64,000 nucleotides of DNA from Oscillospiraceae bacterium (GCA_902774015.1 CACYHB010000001.1:1-64000), one strand, 5' to 3'; numbered from the stretch's first letter, positions 1-7,611 are shown. Notes: generated by a model from the letters alone, not told the origin. Numbers and translations: made by a program.

Positions 1-49
1 CAGGTTCAAGGGACTTCAACGACCACAAATTGCTCAAGTGGTACAGTGA
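1..49 (+). other. possible 3' end of a truncated reading frame at the window edge
   Basis: Frame 2 reads through from the window edge as RFKGLQRPQIAQVVQ and stops at TGA 47-49. The reading is too short to assign. The repeated ATGCACCA sites just downstream resemble the multi-repeat ends of IS21-type elements, so this could be the tail of a transposition gene. That link is inference only. Confidence 0.2.
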
Positions 50-158
50 TTCTATTATCATTTTTCTGGCGACAGTTTTTAGGGTGGTCTCCATTTTCGC
101 CCCCCCATGCAGCTGGACTTATAATAATTGGCCCGCAATATTGATAAAGACTTGCAAA

Positions 159-270
159 ATGCACCACGAAACCCCAAATGCACCAGGCTCTGCCGAAAAA
201 GCACCACGCGTTATCTGAAATGCACCAAGGAAAACGAAAAATGCACCACGCTTTACTTCGTGATGCACCA
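159..270 (+). repeat. six iteron-like ATGCACCA repeats with 19-22 bp spacing
   Basis: Copies start at 159, 178, 199 (degenerate, GCACCACG retained), 220, 241 and 263. All are in the same orientation and are spaced 19, 21, 21, 21 and 22 bp, about two helical turns, so all lie on one DNA face. Such arrays are typical of transposase-binding ends (IS21-like, Tn7-like) or of cooperative regulator or replication-initiator sites. No complete protein partner is visible in the window. Confidence 0.6.
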
Positions 271-286
271 AGGATTTCTCATTCTA

Positions 287-625
287 TCAAAATCGGTGTA
301 CTAAGCCATAATAAATGCCGAATTTGTCTACAAGGCAAATCCGGCATTTATCATATTTATAGGGCAATAATCCCTGATTTTTCTGGATTTTCAACGAATA
401 GCAACTCCTGCTTGATCGAAGAGATCGTGCGGGAGCACTTTTTTCTCGAAAGCGTTCAAGACTTTCAGGCACCTTTTGGTAGTAATATGCTCCGCAGAAG
501 TCTCGCTTAAAGTAAGAGGCAGAAGGCTTCAAACCCATAAATGCAGTAAGCTGATCATCATAAAGCGAAACAATTCGAATTAAAGCAGGAAAAAAGGCAA
601 AAATCAATGATGCATGTATAATCAT
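287..625 (-). CDS. uncertain low-GC reading frame, hypothetical
   Basis: An open frame of 112 codons lies directly downstream of the MBL-fold gene on the same strand. It contains a CRIC pair near its C-terminus and a basic central part (FKRDFCGAYYYQK). I do not recognise a family. The frame overlaps the inverted repeat at 311-351, and its codon composition is unlike that of the genes to its right. It may be a relic of a transposon gene or a chance frame, and nothing else supports translation. Confidence 0.2.
   Translation of the reverse strand: MIIHASLIFAFFPALIRIVSLYDDQLTAFMGLKPSASYFKRDFCGAYYYQKVPESLERFREKSAPARSLRSSRSCYSLKIQKNQGLLPYKYDKCRICLVDKFGIYYGLVHRF
311..351. repeat. imperfect 16-bp inverted repeat
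   Basis: The arms ATAAATGCCGAATTTG (311-326) and CAAATCCGGCATTTAT (336-351) pair with one mismatch around a 9-nt spacer. No clear T-run follows, so it is not a convincing terminator. It lies in a stretch of lower GC than the genes that follow and may be a mobile-element end or relic. Confidence 0.5.
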
Positions 626-629
626 CTTT

Positions 630-1466
630 TTATATGGTTATCACTCCCGGCTTGACGTCCGGGTCGTGGCTGCACAGCACGGCGGCGCAGTTCGGGTCTG
701 CGGCCATGTCCGCGATCCAGCGGAGGCTCTTCCTCTGAAAATCTCGGGCGAAGCCGTAGCCCGGTACGATGCTCTCCTTCCAGTTGCGCGGAGAGAAGGC
801 TGCGTCCGCCGTCAGAAGGACAAAGCGTTTGCCGTTTCGGATCACAACCGCCGCCTGGCCCTCCGTATGGCCGGGCACATTGACCAGCTGGATGCTCTCA
901 TCCCCGAACAGGTCGATGACCCAGTGATTCGGCCCGAGTGACGAACCCCGGTAGAACGGGCGCTCCATGGGGTATTGGATCCAGAGATCCTGCGGCTGCC
1001 TGAGCTTGTACACGGTGCGGCAGGACCAAAAGTATTCGTATTCCGGCAGAACGATGCGCTTCGCTCTGCTCACATGCCGGAGCCCCGCCACGTGGTCGAC
1101 GTCGAGATGCGTCAGCAACACATAGTCCAGATCCTCCGGCTGAATGCCCATGGCTGCCAGCTGCTCGTGGATCGCCATCCCCTTCGGTACAAAGGGATGA
1201 AAGAGCGCCGCCATTTGCGACGGGAGAACCGAGGCGGCCGCCTTAGGGTCGTACACACCCCGGGGACTTATCTCCCGGCACCAGCCGGTATCCACAAGGA
1301 TCAGCCCCTTCGGGTGCTCGATCAGATAGGTGAAAACGGGAAGCGTGATCCGGTTTTTATCCGCTGCCGTGAGCTGCTTTGCCGCTTCGATCAAATCGAG
1401 CCGCTTGCCATACGCAACGGTCGGATCGACGCGGATGCTTCCGCACTCCAGCACGTGAATCTTCAT
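630..1466 (-). CDS. MBL-fold N-acyl-homoserine-lactonase-like hydrolase
   Basis: Predicted zinc hydrolase of the metallo-beta-lactamase superfamily, 278 aa, close in layout to AHL lactonases (AttM/AiiA type). The metal motif is THLDVDHVAG, so the usual HxHxDH is HxDxDH, a variant common in this subfamily. Later metal ligands are visible as the His of NVPGHTEGQ, the Asp of LTADAAF and the His of LCSHDPD. There is no signal peptide, so it is cytoplasmic. It lies 13 bp downstream of a tetR gene on the same strand, so the two are probably cotranscribed and the regulator may sense the substrate. The actual substrate is unknown; lactone hydrolysis is a family inference. Confidence 0.85.
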   Translation of the reverse strand: MKIHVLECGSIRVDPTVAYGKRLDLIEAAKQLTAADKNRITLPVFTYLIEHPKGLILVDTGWCREISPRGVYDPKAAASVLPSQMAALFHPFVPKGMAIHEQLAAMGIQPEDLDYVLLTHLDVDHVAGLRHVSRAKRIVLPEYEYFWSCRTVYKLRQPQDLWIQYPMERPFYRGSSLGPNHWVIDLFGDESIQLVNVPGHTEGQAAVVIRNGKRFVLLTADAAFSPRNWKESIVPGYGFARDFQRKSLRWIADMAADPNCAAVLCSHDPDVKPGVITI

Positions 1467-1479
1467 GGAATCATCCTTT

Positions 1480-2061
1480 TCAAGAATATGTCAGATTTCC
1501 CAGATATCCGATAATATTGTCGCTGATCTCGCCGGTCAGCGCGCCGTTATAGTTGCAGATGAAGGTCCCGGCTATGAGGATCATCATAGCCTCGGCCTCG
1601 TGCCTGCCGACCTCCGGTCCGTAGATTGCGATCAGGCACTGCTCCATCGTCTCGCGCCACTCGCGAAACTCCCCCTTGACCAAATCCGCGACCGCTTCGC
1701 TGTAATGCGCCAGCACATAGGTCTGCGTGGTGGCGTTGGGACGCTTCTCCTCGGGATCGCCCTTGGCCACATAGGCCATGAAAGCGTTCATGTAAGCGAG
1801 GTTGCTGTCGTAGTCCGTGCGCGGGTGCGAGGCAAACCAGGCCTTGCATTTCTCGGTCATATAGTCCTTGGTATAGCGCATATAGCTCACGACCAGATCG
1901 TCCCGGCTCTCAAAATAGTGCAGAAGCTTGGGATGCGACATCCCGGCTTCCTCCGCAATATCCCGCAGGGTGATCTTCGTCATGGGTTTCTTTTCAATGC
2001 AGCGCTCAAAGGCCATCAGGATTTCTCTGCGAACGGCCTCTTTATCGACGATCAAAGGCAT
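1480..2061 (-). CDS. TetR/AcrR family transcriptional regulator
   Basis: 193 aa. The N-terminal helix-turn-helix (about residues 10-58) carries the typical ITLRDIAEEAGMSHPKLLHYF signature (here with one substitution), followed by an all-helical ligand-binding and dimerisation domain. The gene is first in a two-gene unit with the MBL-fold hydrolase, 13 bp apart. A weak promoter (TTCCAT, 17 nt, TATCCT, reading left) lies upstream at about 2091-2119. Autoregulation and control of the hydrolase are likely by analogy. Possible operators are the twin palindromes at 2721-2755, but those precede a different gene. Confidence 0.9.
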   Translation of the reverse strand: MPLIVDKEAVRREILMAFERCIEKKPMTKITLRDIAEEAGMSHPKLLHYFESRDDLVVSYMRYTKDYMTEKCKAWFASHPRTDYDSNLAYMNAFMAYVAKGDPEEKRPNATTQTYVLAHYSEAVADLVKGEFREWRETMEQCLIAIYGPEVGRHEAEAMMILIAGTFICNYNGALTGEISDNIIGYLGNLTYS

Positions 2062-2138
2062 AGGAATCCCTCGCTTTCGGAAAAAGGATAGCAGATATCA
2101 AGGCAAAATGGAACTGCCATGGCGCAGCAAATATAATC

Positions 2139-2169
2139 GTTTTTGAGGCAGCTTCGCCGCCTCAAAAAC
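2139..2169. terminator. bidirectional hairpin terminator candidate
   Basis: The arms GTTTTTGAGGC (2139-2149) and GCCTCAAAAAC (2159-2169) pair perfectly around AGCTTCGCC. A-runs and T-runs are built into the stem, so it can act on either strand. It separates the tetR unit from the decayed transporter gene upstream on the minus strand. Confidence 0.6.
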
Positions 2170-2207
2170 TCTCTGAGCCGAGCATGGCGAGGCCTCGCGC
2201 CGACCAA

Positions 2208-2233
2208 ACGAGGCACGGCCCCGTGTGCCTCGT
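2208..2233. repeat. inverted repeat, second of three adjacent hairpins
   Basis: ACGAGGCAC (2208-2216) pairs with GTGCCTCGT (2225-2233) around an 8-nt loop. There is no U-tract, so it is not a classical terminator. Confidence 0.5.
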
Positions 2234-2253
2234 GCGATATGCGCGAGTGTCCC

Positions 2254-2291
2254 TAAGCTGTCAGCCCCCCATCGAGGGGGCTGACAGCTTA
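2254..2291 (-). terminator. strong hairpin at the stop codon of the decayed transporter
   Basis: TAAGCTGTCAGCCCCC (2254-2269) pairs perfectly with GGGGGCTGACAGCTTA (2276-2291) around a 6-nt loop. The TAA stop of the minus-strand pseudogene is part of the stem. There is no clear T-run beyond, so it may be an mRNA 3' stabiliser or a weak terminator. Confidence 0.55.
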
Positions 2292-2703
2292 TTGGAAAAG
2301 CAAGAGAGCGCCGATCAGCATTTTCAGTCCCATGGACGTGACCAGTACAGCGCCGAGCTTGTGCAGATCTTTTGTCCAGCCGCGCGGCAGCAGCGCACCG
2401 AGAGAGGCCAAAAGCAGCATTAGCGGCACCGTGCCCAGCGAGAAGGTCAGCATCAGCAGCGCGCCCCTTGCAGCGCAGGCAGCAGGCCCCACATGTTCAA
2501 GCCGAGCAGAGCAACAACGAGTCCCAGCATGGTGAAGAGCATCGACTTGATATGATATAGCCCCGGTTGAGCGCCTGGCGGATGTGGTCGCCATCGTGGA
2601 TCAGCACGGCGATGACCATGACGATCCCGCAGACGAACATGGTATGCGCGGTTTTTCGTCCAGTTTCTTGTCGAGCATGACGGCGGTCTGTTTGTCGGAC
2701 ATG
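2289..2703 (-). pseudogene. frameshifted TauE/SafE (UreH-like) membrane transporter remnant
   Basis: Three frames together spell a membrane protein. It begins MSDKQTAVMLDKKLDEK at 2703. After a shift it reads MFVCGIVMVIAVLIHDGDHI. After another it reads MLFTMLGLVVALLGLNMWG. After a third it reads LTFSLGTVPLMLLLASLGAL and ends KMLIGALLLFQ at the TAA 2289-2291. The last part resembles the C-terminal half of sulfite exporter TauE/SafE or UreH_2 family proteins. At least three frame changes and missing middle helices make it non-functional. A good promoter and operators remain upstream, so the decay looks recent. Sequencing error is an unlikely but possible cause. Confidence 0.7.
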
Positions 2704-2720
2704 AGAGAGTCTCCTTAAAT

Positions 2721-2755
2721 AATCACCCTATGGTTAATTATTACCAAATGGTAAT
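2721..2755 (-). promoter_or_regulatory. two tandem palindromic operators before the transporter relic
   Basis: ATTACCA (2740-2746) and TGGTAAT (2749-2755) form a perfect palindrome with an AA centre. A degenerate second copy, ATCACC..ATGGTTAAT, sits immediately beside it at 2722-2739. Both lie between the promoter and the start codon at 2703, the usual place for a repressor site. The regulator is unknown; a TetR, MarR or metal-sensing family member would fit. Confidence 0.6.
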
Positions 2756-2765
2756 TATAAATTAT

Positions 2766-2787
2766 CATGGGGACTCAGATATGTCAA
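2766..2787 (-). promoter_or_regulatory. sigma-A-type promoter for the transporter relic
   Basis: Reading leftwards: TTGACA (2782-2787), then AT-rich -10 candidates TAATTT at about 17 nt or TATAAT at about 22 nt. The perfect -35 box and the adjoining operators suggest a regulated promoter. Confidence 0.5.
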
Positions 2788-2910
2788 GAATAAATATACG
2801 GAAAAGCAGGATAAATATGTCCTGCCGGACACCTTTTGGCAGCAATACCCTTTATCTGGGCAATGATTAGTAGTAGATAAACAAAGAGAAGACCACCCAA
2901 CAGGGGATCT

Positions 2911-2931
2911 TCAATTTATTAAATAAATTGA
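2911..2931. repeat. 21-bp AT-rich perfect palindrome
   Basis: TCAATTTATT, A, AATAAATTGA. It lies in the gene-free stretch 2788-3130, where nothing else convincing was found. It could be an operator or a weak hairpin. Confidence 0.45.
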
Positions 2932-3130
2932 GATTGAAATGTGTTTTTTTCAGCCACGATTTGTAGTTAAAGAAGAAATGTTTCCGGTGAAGAGAGTGAC
3001 GATGCAGGGAAAAAGGAGCGCGAATGCGTTTGGTCGAAAGAGGACTCCCATCGCCTGTTTGCAGGTGGGATTACTGCCGCCGAGAGCAGCGGCTCCGTTT
3101 TCCGGGTTCGATTCACATCCGGGCAGGCTG

Positions 3131-4846
3131 CTATTGTTTTGAAAAGATCGACAGCCGGTCTGCACGGAAAAGAAAAAGGGCCATATCGGGCGTCCGGCCC
3201 GATATGGCCCTTTTCACCGCATAAATGCTGAGAACGGTGATGACGATCGGCGACAGCCCGGCCTCTGTGATTCTCTCGAGGTCGGCCTCCATCACCGGCT
3301 GGCCTTTGGAAACGGCTTCTCCCTCCGCGACCAGGGGCCGCAGGCCGTCTCCGTTGAGCGTAAAGGTGTCAATGCCCACCAGAAGGAGGATCTCCATGCC
3401 GTCGGCGGTCCTGAAGGTCAGAGAGTGTCTGGTGTCGGCTATTTCGGCGACAATACCGTCACAGGGGGAGAGGATGTGGCCGTCCTCCGGCATGATGCCG
3501 ATACAGCTGCCGATAACGCCGGAGGAAAACATGACGTCCGGGATCTCTCTCATGGGAACGGTCTCGCCTCCCACGGGAGCTGCAAGGGGGAGATCGCCAA
3601 GCTCATGCCTGCCGGCTTTCATCAGCGGTTCCCCTGCATCGATGTGCCGGGAGCGCTTCCTGCTCAAACGCGTAAAAGAGGCAGAACGCCGGGCGGCCGC
3701 CTGTTCGGCGGGAAGCGCCGGGTCAAAGTTCAGTTCCTCTTTGCGGTAGAGCGCGTTTGTGATCAGAAAGCCGCCGATATAGCTGATGATGAGAGCTGTG
3801 AGGTAAAGCAGGACGCTCCGAACTGAGCCGCCGGGGCCGGCGGTCATCACGAAAGCGCCCAATAGGCCTGAGGGTCCCCATGTGGTGGAGGCCACCTGCG
3901 TGACCATAATGAAGGCGCCTCCGAAGCCCGCGCCGAGCCCGGCCGTGAGAAAGGGCTTTCCGAGCGGCAGCGTGACGCCGTAGATCAGCGGTTCTCCCAC
4001 GCCGAGAAGCCCCGCGGGCAGCGCGCCGGAGATCACGGAGCAGAGATTGTCATTCCCGACCGACTTCGCTTTTTTCCACAGTGCAAGGGCTGCGCCTACC
4101 TGCCCGGCACCGGCCATGGCGAGAGCGGGGTAGAGCGTGACAAAACCGAGCTCATGCAGCTGAACGCTGTAGAGAGCCACCAGCCCGTGGTGCATGCCTG
4201 CAGCCACCAGAGGGAGGAAAAAGGCTGCTGCGAAATATCCGGAGATCGCCCGGATGAAAACATTCTCGGACAGGCAGGCTCTGCTGAAGAGCCACACAAT
4301 GCCCCCGGAGGCATAGCCGAACAGCGGCATAATAAAGAGAATATAAGGGATCACGCAGAGAAACATGGTGAGCAGAGGCGTAAAGACCACGTCGACCGAA
4401 TCGGGCATGACGCTGCGGATCGCTTTTTCCACATAGGCGATCAGAAGCGCGCCCGCGATCACGGCCAGCACGCCGCCCTTCCCGCTGCAGAGCACCGAGT
4501 CCAGAGGGACGGCGCTGTTATACAGGCCCATGATGGAAGCGATCCTGTTGATCCCGTCCATGGACGTGATCATACCCAGCATGCCGCCCAGTATGGGCGT
4601 GCCGCCAAAGCGTTCCACTGCGCGGTAGCCTGCCCAGGCGGTCAGAAAGCTCATCATGGAGCCGTTGATCAGCGTCAGGATCTGGTAGATGAAGGCCCAG
4701 ATGTTGTTGTCCAAATAGTTCGGCACCGTCTGCGATATGAGAGAGGCGAAGCCGCCGCAGAGTCCAGCGCTGATGATGCCGGGAAGCAGCGGAATAAAAA
4801 TGTCGCCGATGATCCGCAGAGCGTGCCGAATCCTGTTGCTTTTCAT
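3131..4846 (-). CDS. PTS glucose-family EIIC-EIIA protein lacking the EIIA active-site histidine
   Basis: 571 aa. Residues 1 to about 370 form a glucose-type EIIC membrane domain with the family motif GVGEPLIYGVTLPL. After a linker, about 430-545 form an EIIA(Glc)-type domain. There is no EIIB domain. In EIIA the accessory His is present (H474, RHSLTF), but the phosphorylated His expected in the motif LIHVGIDT is Leu489 (EILLLVGIDT, codon 3380-3382). Phosphotransfer by this EIIA is therefore unlikely. The start is supported by GGAG before ATG 4846. The last ~30 residues are encoded by a terminator hairpin, which suggests a 3' frameshift; the native stop was probably near 3222. It follows the phosphatase gene by 41 bp. 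Confidence 0.85.
   Translation of the reverse strand: MKSNRIRHALRIIGDIFIPLLPGIISAGLCGGFASLISQTVPNYLDNNIWAFIYQILTLINGSMMSFLTAWAGYRAVERFGGTPILGGMLGMITSMDGINRIASIMGLYNSAVPLDSVLCSGKGGVLAVIAGALLIAYVEKAIRSVMPDSVDVVFTPLLTMFLCVIPYILFIMPLFGYASGGIVWLFSRACLSENVFIRAISGYFAAAFFLPLVAAGMHHGLVALYSVQLHELGFVTLYPALAMAGAGQVGAALALWKKAKSVGNDNLCSVISGALPAGLLGVGEPLIYGVTLPLGKPFLTAGLGAGFGGAFIMVTQVASTTWGPSGLLGAFVMTAGPGGSVRSVLLYLTALIISYIGGFLITNALYRKEELNFDPALPAEQAAARRSASFTRLSRKRSRHIDAGEPLMKAGRHELGDLPLAAPVGGETVPMREIPDVMFSSGVIGSCIGIMPEDGHILSPCDGIVAEIADTRHSLTFRTADGMEILLLVGIDTFTLNGDGLRPLVAEGEAVSKGQPVMEADLERITEAGLSPIVITVLSIYAVKRAISGRTPDMALFLFRADRLSIFSKQ
3175..3213 (-). terminator. perfect 17-bp intrinsic terminator inside the annotated 3' end of the PTS gene
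   Basis: AAAGGGCCATATCGGGC (3175-3191) and GCCCGATATGGCCCTTT (3197-3213) pair perfectly around GTCCG. On the minus strand a T-rich tail follows (TTTTTCTTTT). An out-of-frame TGA sits directly before the stem, so the coding frame now runs through its own terminator. Confidence 0.85.
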
Positions 4847-4887
4847 TGCGTTAGTCTCCTGTATGTCGAATAGCGTTCAGGTTATCA

Positions 4888-6156
4888 TCAGCAGCCGGAC
4901 GGCCCCGAATACCGAAAGCACATCATGGTTATGTCGTCGAACTGCTCCGCTCCGTTGACAAAGCGGTGAATCTCCTGTGAAAGGTTCAGCAGCACCTGTT
5001 CCGGTTGCGCTTCCGGCTCCCGGTTCAGGGCGTCCAGCATGCGCTCCGTCCCGAACAGCTCCTTGTCCCCATCCGTCGCCTCCGCGACGCCGTCGGTATA
5101 CACGAAAAAGCTGTCGCCCGGATTCAGCTGGAAGGAATGCTGCTTGAAAGGGAGATCGCGCATGACGCCGATCGGCAGGGAATGCCTGTAGATCTGCAGC
5201 TCATAGCTGCCGCCTGCCCTGCGCAGCACCGGATGTTCGTGACCGGCGTTTGCCGCGAGTCCTTTCCCGCTTGAGATTTCCAGCACCGCAACCCAGACTG
5301 TCACGAAAAAGTCCGCATCGTTGCTCTCGCACAGCTGGTTGTTGACGTTTTCAAGGGTCTCCGCGGGACTGTTCCCGTTTTGGAGGCTGGATTTGATCAG
5401 CACACGGGAAACCATCATCAGCAGCGCTGCGGGCACGCCCTTTCCGGACACGTCCGCCATGACAAAGCCTATGTGATCGTCGTCGATCATAAAGAAATCG
5501 TAGAAATCGCCTCCCACTTCCTTGGCCGGCGTCATGCTTGCATAGAGGCTGAACTCTTTCCGCTCCGGAAAAGGTGGGAACAGCCGGGGCAGTTGGCTGA
5601 CCTGAATCCTGCTTGCCATATCCAGCTCAGCGCCTATGCGCTCTTTTTCGGCGGTCACCCGTTTGATCTGCTCTATGTACAGCCTGGTCCTGGCGGACTG
5701 TTTGGCGAAGGATTCCGCCAAAACCTCGATTTCATCACCGGTCCTGTATACATCTTCCATCAAAAACTGCCTGTTGCGGATGCCCATGGACGCCACACGC
5801 CGGGTGATGGTGTTGAGCGGGTCTGTGATCCGTTTTGTGATGGACACCGCAGACGCCATCCCGATTCCCACGATCAAAACCACCAGAAGGATCAGAATGT
5901 TGCGGGCATGAAACATCTCTTTGTGGAACACGGCGACGGCGTTGCTCCGGACGTTGCTGCGCTGATACAGCATTCCGCTTTCGATGTAGAGCTGCTCCTG
6001 CGCCTCATATGTATCCTTGACCAGTTTTTCCACTCTGTTTGACTGGTAGAAAAAGACCGCCGTATAGGCCGCGATGATCAGAAGGATCGTGATCAACAGC
6101 ATGCTGAATATCTTGAATCGGATACCGCCCGTGAAGAAGTATCTGTTTTTATTCAT
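4888..6156 (-). CDS. membrane HAMP-domain PP2C/SpoIIE-type serine phosphatase (RsbU-like)
   Basis: 422 aa. A TM helix (about 15-37), a short extracellular sensor segment, a second TM (about 87-107), a HAMP linker (ITDPLNTI...), a coiled segment (KERIGAELDMASRIQVSQLP) typical of RsbU/RsbP-type phosphatases, then the SpoIIE/PP2C domain (about 200-420). Metal-binding Asp residues are visible in EVGGDFYDFF, VMADVSGKGVPAALLM, VYTDGVAEA and QFDDITMM. Such enzymes dephosphorylate anti-anti-sigma or STAS partners. No partner gene is adjacent. It is first in an operon with the PTS-like gene; GGGGAGA precedes ATG 6156. Linkage to a non-phosphorylatable EIIA suggests a sensory rather than a transport role (inference). 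Confidence 0.88.
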   Translation of the reverse strand: MNKNRYFFTGGIRFKIFSMLLITILLIIAAYTAVFFYQSNRVEKLVKDTYEAQEQLYIESGMLYQRSNVRSNAVAVFHKEMFHARNILILLVVLIVGIGMASAVSITKRITDPLNTITRRVASMGIRNRQFLMEDVYRTGDEIEVLAESFAKQSARTRLYIEQIKRVTAEKERIGAELDMASRIQVSQLPRLFPPFPERKEFSLYASMTPAKEVGGDFYDFFMIDDDHIGFVMADVSGKGVPAALLMMVSRVLIKSSLQNGNSPAETLENVNNQLCESNDADFFVTVWVAVLEISSGKGLAANAGHEHPVLRRAGGSYELQIYRHSLPIGVMRDLPFKQHSFQLNPGDSFFVYTDGVAEATDGDKELFGTERMLDALNREPEAQPEQVLLNLSQEIHRFVNGAEQFDDITMMCFRYSGPSGC

Positions 6157-6204
6157 AAGCGTCTCCCCGTGAAATGATGAGTGAATGGATTCGTTTTCCT
6201 GTTT

Positions 6205-6233
6205 ATTCTACATAAAATCAGCTGAGAATACAA
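6205..6233 (-). promoter_or_regulatory. sigma-A promoter for the phosphatase-PTS operon
   Basis: Reading leftwards: TTGTAT (6228-6233), a 17-nt spacer, TAGAAT (6205-6210), about 50 bp before the start codon at 6156. Confidence 0.65.
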
Positions 6234-6361
6234 GGCTTTCTTGAGAATACCCCAGTACCGGATCCGGTCCGTCGACCGGCGCTTGAGGGAAAGGGCATGG
6301 CGTCGAGCCGACAGGGGCGGACCTGCTTCCTTTGAGCAGAATACCGGCCGCAAAAGAAAGA

Positions 6362-6379
6362 GCCACCCTTGCGGGTGGC
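6362..6379 (-). terminator. intrinsic terminator after the anion permease gene
   Basis: GCCACCC (6362-6368) and GGGTGGC (6373-6379) with a TTGC loop. On the minus strand a T/C-rich tail follows the stem. It lies 15 bp after the stop of the permease gene. Confidence 0.75.
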
Positions 6380-6393
6380 TTTTCGGAAGAGGA

Positions 6394-7503
6394 TCAGGCT
6401 TGCATGAGCCGCTGTGCAAGGGAGAGGAGCAGCAGCAGGGCGACGTTTACCGCTGTAAACTCCGCGAGATAGCGCCCGGTGTGGGAGTGGTCGGAGTGGG
6501 AGTAGAGCTTCATGCTGATCAGGCTTGCCAGACTTGCGATCGGGGTGCCGAGCCCGCCGATGTTCACACCAAGAAGAAGGCTGCGCGCGTCGTCTGTGAA
6601 GCCGGAGAGCAGCAGCGCCGCAGGCACGTTGCTGATGACCTGGCTGGCCAGCAGGGAGGTGAGATACACCCGACCCTCCAGCAGCCGTCGCAGCAGGCGG
6701 TCCACCGCGTCGATGCGCGCAAGATTCCCGGAAAACACGAAGAAGGCCACAAAGGTCAAAAGCAGCATGAAATCCGACTGCATGAGGATCTTCCGGTCCA
6801 GAAGCAGCAGCACGAGGACCAGGATCCCCAGCATCACCGGCCAGGGCAGCACCCGCAGCACCACAAGCAGACACAGGAGGAACAGCCCGAGATAAAGACA
6901 TAGGGATCTCACGTCCATGCCGGGCTCTTCGCCGAGAAAGAAGGAGAGGGGAGCCGGCGAGAGAAGGAGGCAGGCAAGGCACAGCAGCACGAGGGAAAGA
7001 AGCCACACGGGCAGCGTGATGCGGACGAAATCGCCGAAGCCCAGCTCATAACAGGAATAGAGATACAGGTTCTGAGGATTGCCCACGGGCGTGAGCATAC
7101 TGCCGAGATTGGCTGCGGCGGTCTGCAGCACGACGATATGGATGAGTTCTTTTTTTCGGTCAGCCATATCAAGCACAACGACGGCGAAGGGCACAAAGGT
7201 CAGCAGAGCCACGTCGTTTGTGATGAGCATGGCGCTGAAAAAGCACAGCAAGACCAGCAGAAGACCGATGCCCCGGACGCTTTTGACTTTTTCGCAGAGA
7301 ATGTGCGCCAGATGGGCGAAAAGCCCCGCCTGCCGCAGACCCGCAACCACGGTCATCAGGCAGTACAGCAGAGAGAGGGTGCGATAATCCATATAGCGCG
7401 CATAGGCGGCGTCCGGCGGGACGAAAAAGCAGCTTGCAAGCGCCGCCAGCGCCGCGATCAGCAGCACAGGCTCGCGCCTGACGAAAGAACGGATTGCAGC
7501 CAT
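6394..7503 (-). CDS. ArsB/NhaD or SLC13-type anion/sodium permease
   Basis: 369 aa, about 10 hydrophobic helices, matching ion-transporter-superfamily permeases (CitT/ArsB-like). Family-type signatures include FFSAMLITNDVALLTFVPF, NLGSMLTPVGNPQNLYLYS and the second-half repeat ISNVPAALLLSGF with VNIGGLGTPIASLASL. These two inverted N-D/N-P hairpins bind substrate and cation in the superfamily. The ATG at 7503 was chosen over an upstream ATG because CTGGAGG sits 7 nt before it; the longer frame would start inside the promoter. The substrate is not predictable from sequence. It is flanked by its own promoter and terminator, so it is monocistronic. Confidence 0.85.
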   Translation of the reverse strand: MAAIRSFVRREPVLLIAALAALASCFFVPPDAAYARYMDYRTLSLLYCLMTVVAGLRQAGLFAHLAHILCEKVKSVRGIGLLLVLLCFFSAMLITNDVALLTFVPFAVVVLDMADRKKELIHIVVLQTAAANLGSMLTPVGNPQNLYLYSCYELGFGDFVRITLPVWLLSLVLLCLACLLLSPAPLSFFLGEEPGMDVRSLCLYLGLFLLCLLVVLRVLPWPVMLGILVLVLLLLDRKILMQSDFMLLLTFVAFFVFSGNLARIDAVDRLLRRLLEGRVYLTSLLASQVISNVPAALLLSGFTDDARSLLLGVNIGGLGTPIASLASLISMKLYSHSDHSHTGRYLAEFTAVNVALLLLLSLAQRLMQA

Positions 7504-7532
7504 AATTGCCTCCAGATGAGATGTCAGCGCAC

Positions 7533-7561
7533 AGTATACCTCCGTCCGGCTTCCTTCGCAA
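7533..7561 (-). promoter_or_regulatory. sigma-A promoter for the anion permease
   Basis: Reading leftwards: TTGCGA (7556-7561), 17 nt, TATACT (7533-7538), about 30 bp before the SD-supported start at 7503. Confidence 0.65.
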
Positions 7562-7574
7562 GAGAAAAAAGAAA

Positions 7575-7600
7575 GCGCCGCCGACAGAAATCGGCGGCGC
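7575..7600 (-). terminator. intrinsic terminator after the FUSC-HAD gene
   Basis: GCGCCGCCGA (7575-7584) and TCGGCGGCGC (7591-7600) pair perfectly with a 6-nt loop. On the minus strand the tail TTTCTTTTTTCTC follows. It begins just after the stop at 7612. Confidence 0.85.
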
Positions 7601-7611
7601 ACGGTGTTTGA

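Noticed and set aside
178-510. Open frame of 110 codons on the plus strand
   Set aside because: Its first part is made of the ATGCACCA iterons, it has no SD, and its composition does not look coding.
2826-2850. CACCTTTTGGCAGCAATA resembling 470-488, possibly a second copy of a mobile-element fragment
   Set aside because: The similarity covers only about 20 bases with mismatches and does not extend, which is too little to support a repeat.
3019-3135. tRNA-like segment with GGGTTCGATTC and two hairpins, perhaps tRNA-Sec or tRNA-Ser
   Set aside because: The T-stem does not pair, no acceptor stem or 3' partner was found, and no anticodon loop of seven bases fits.
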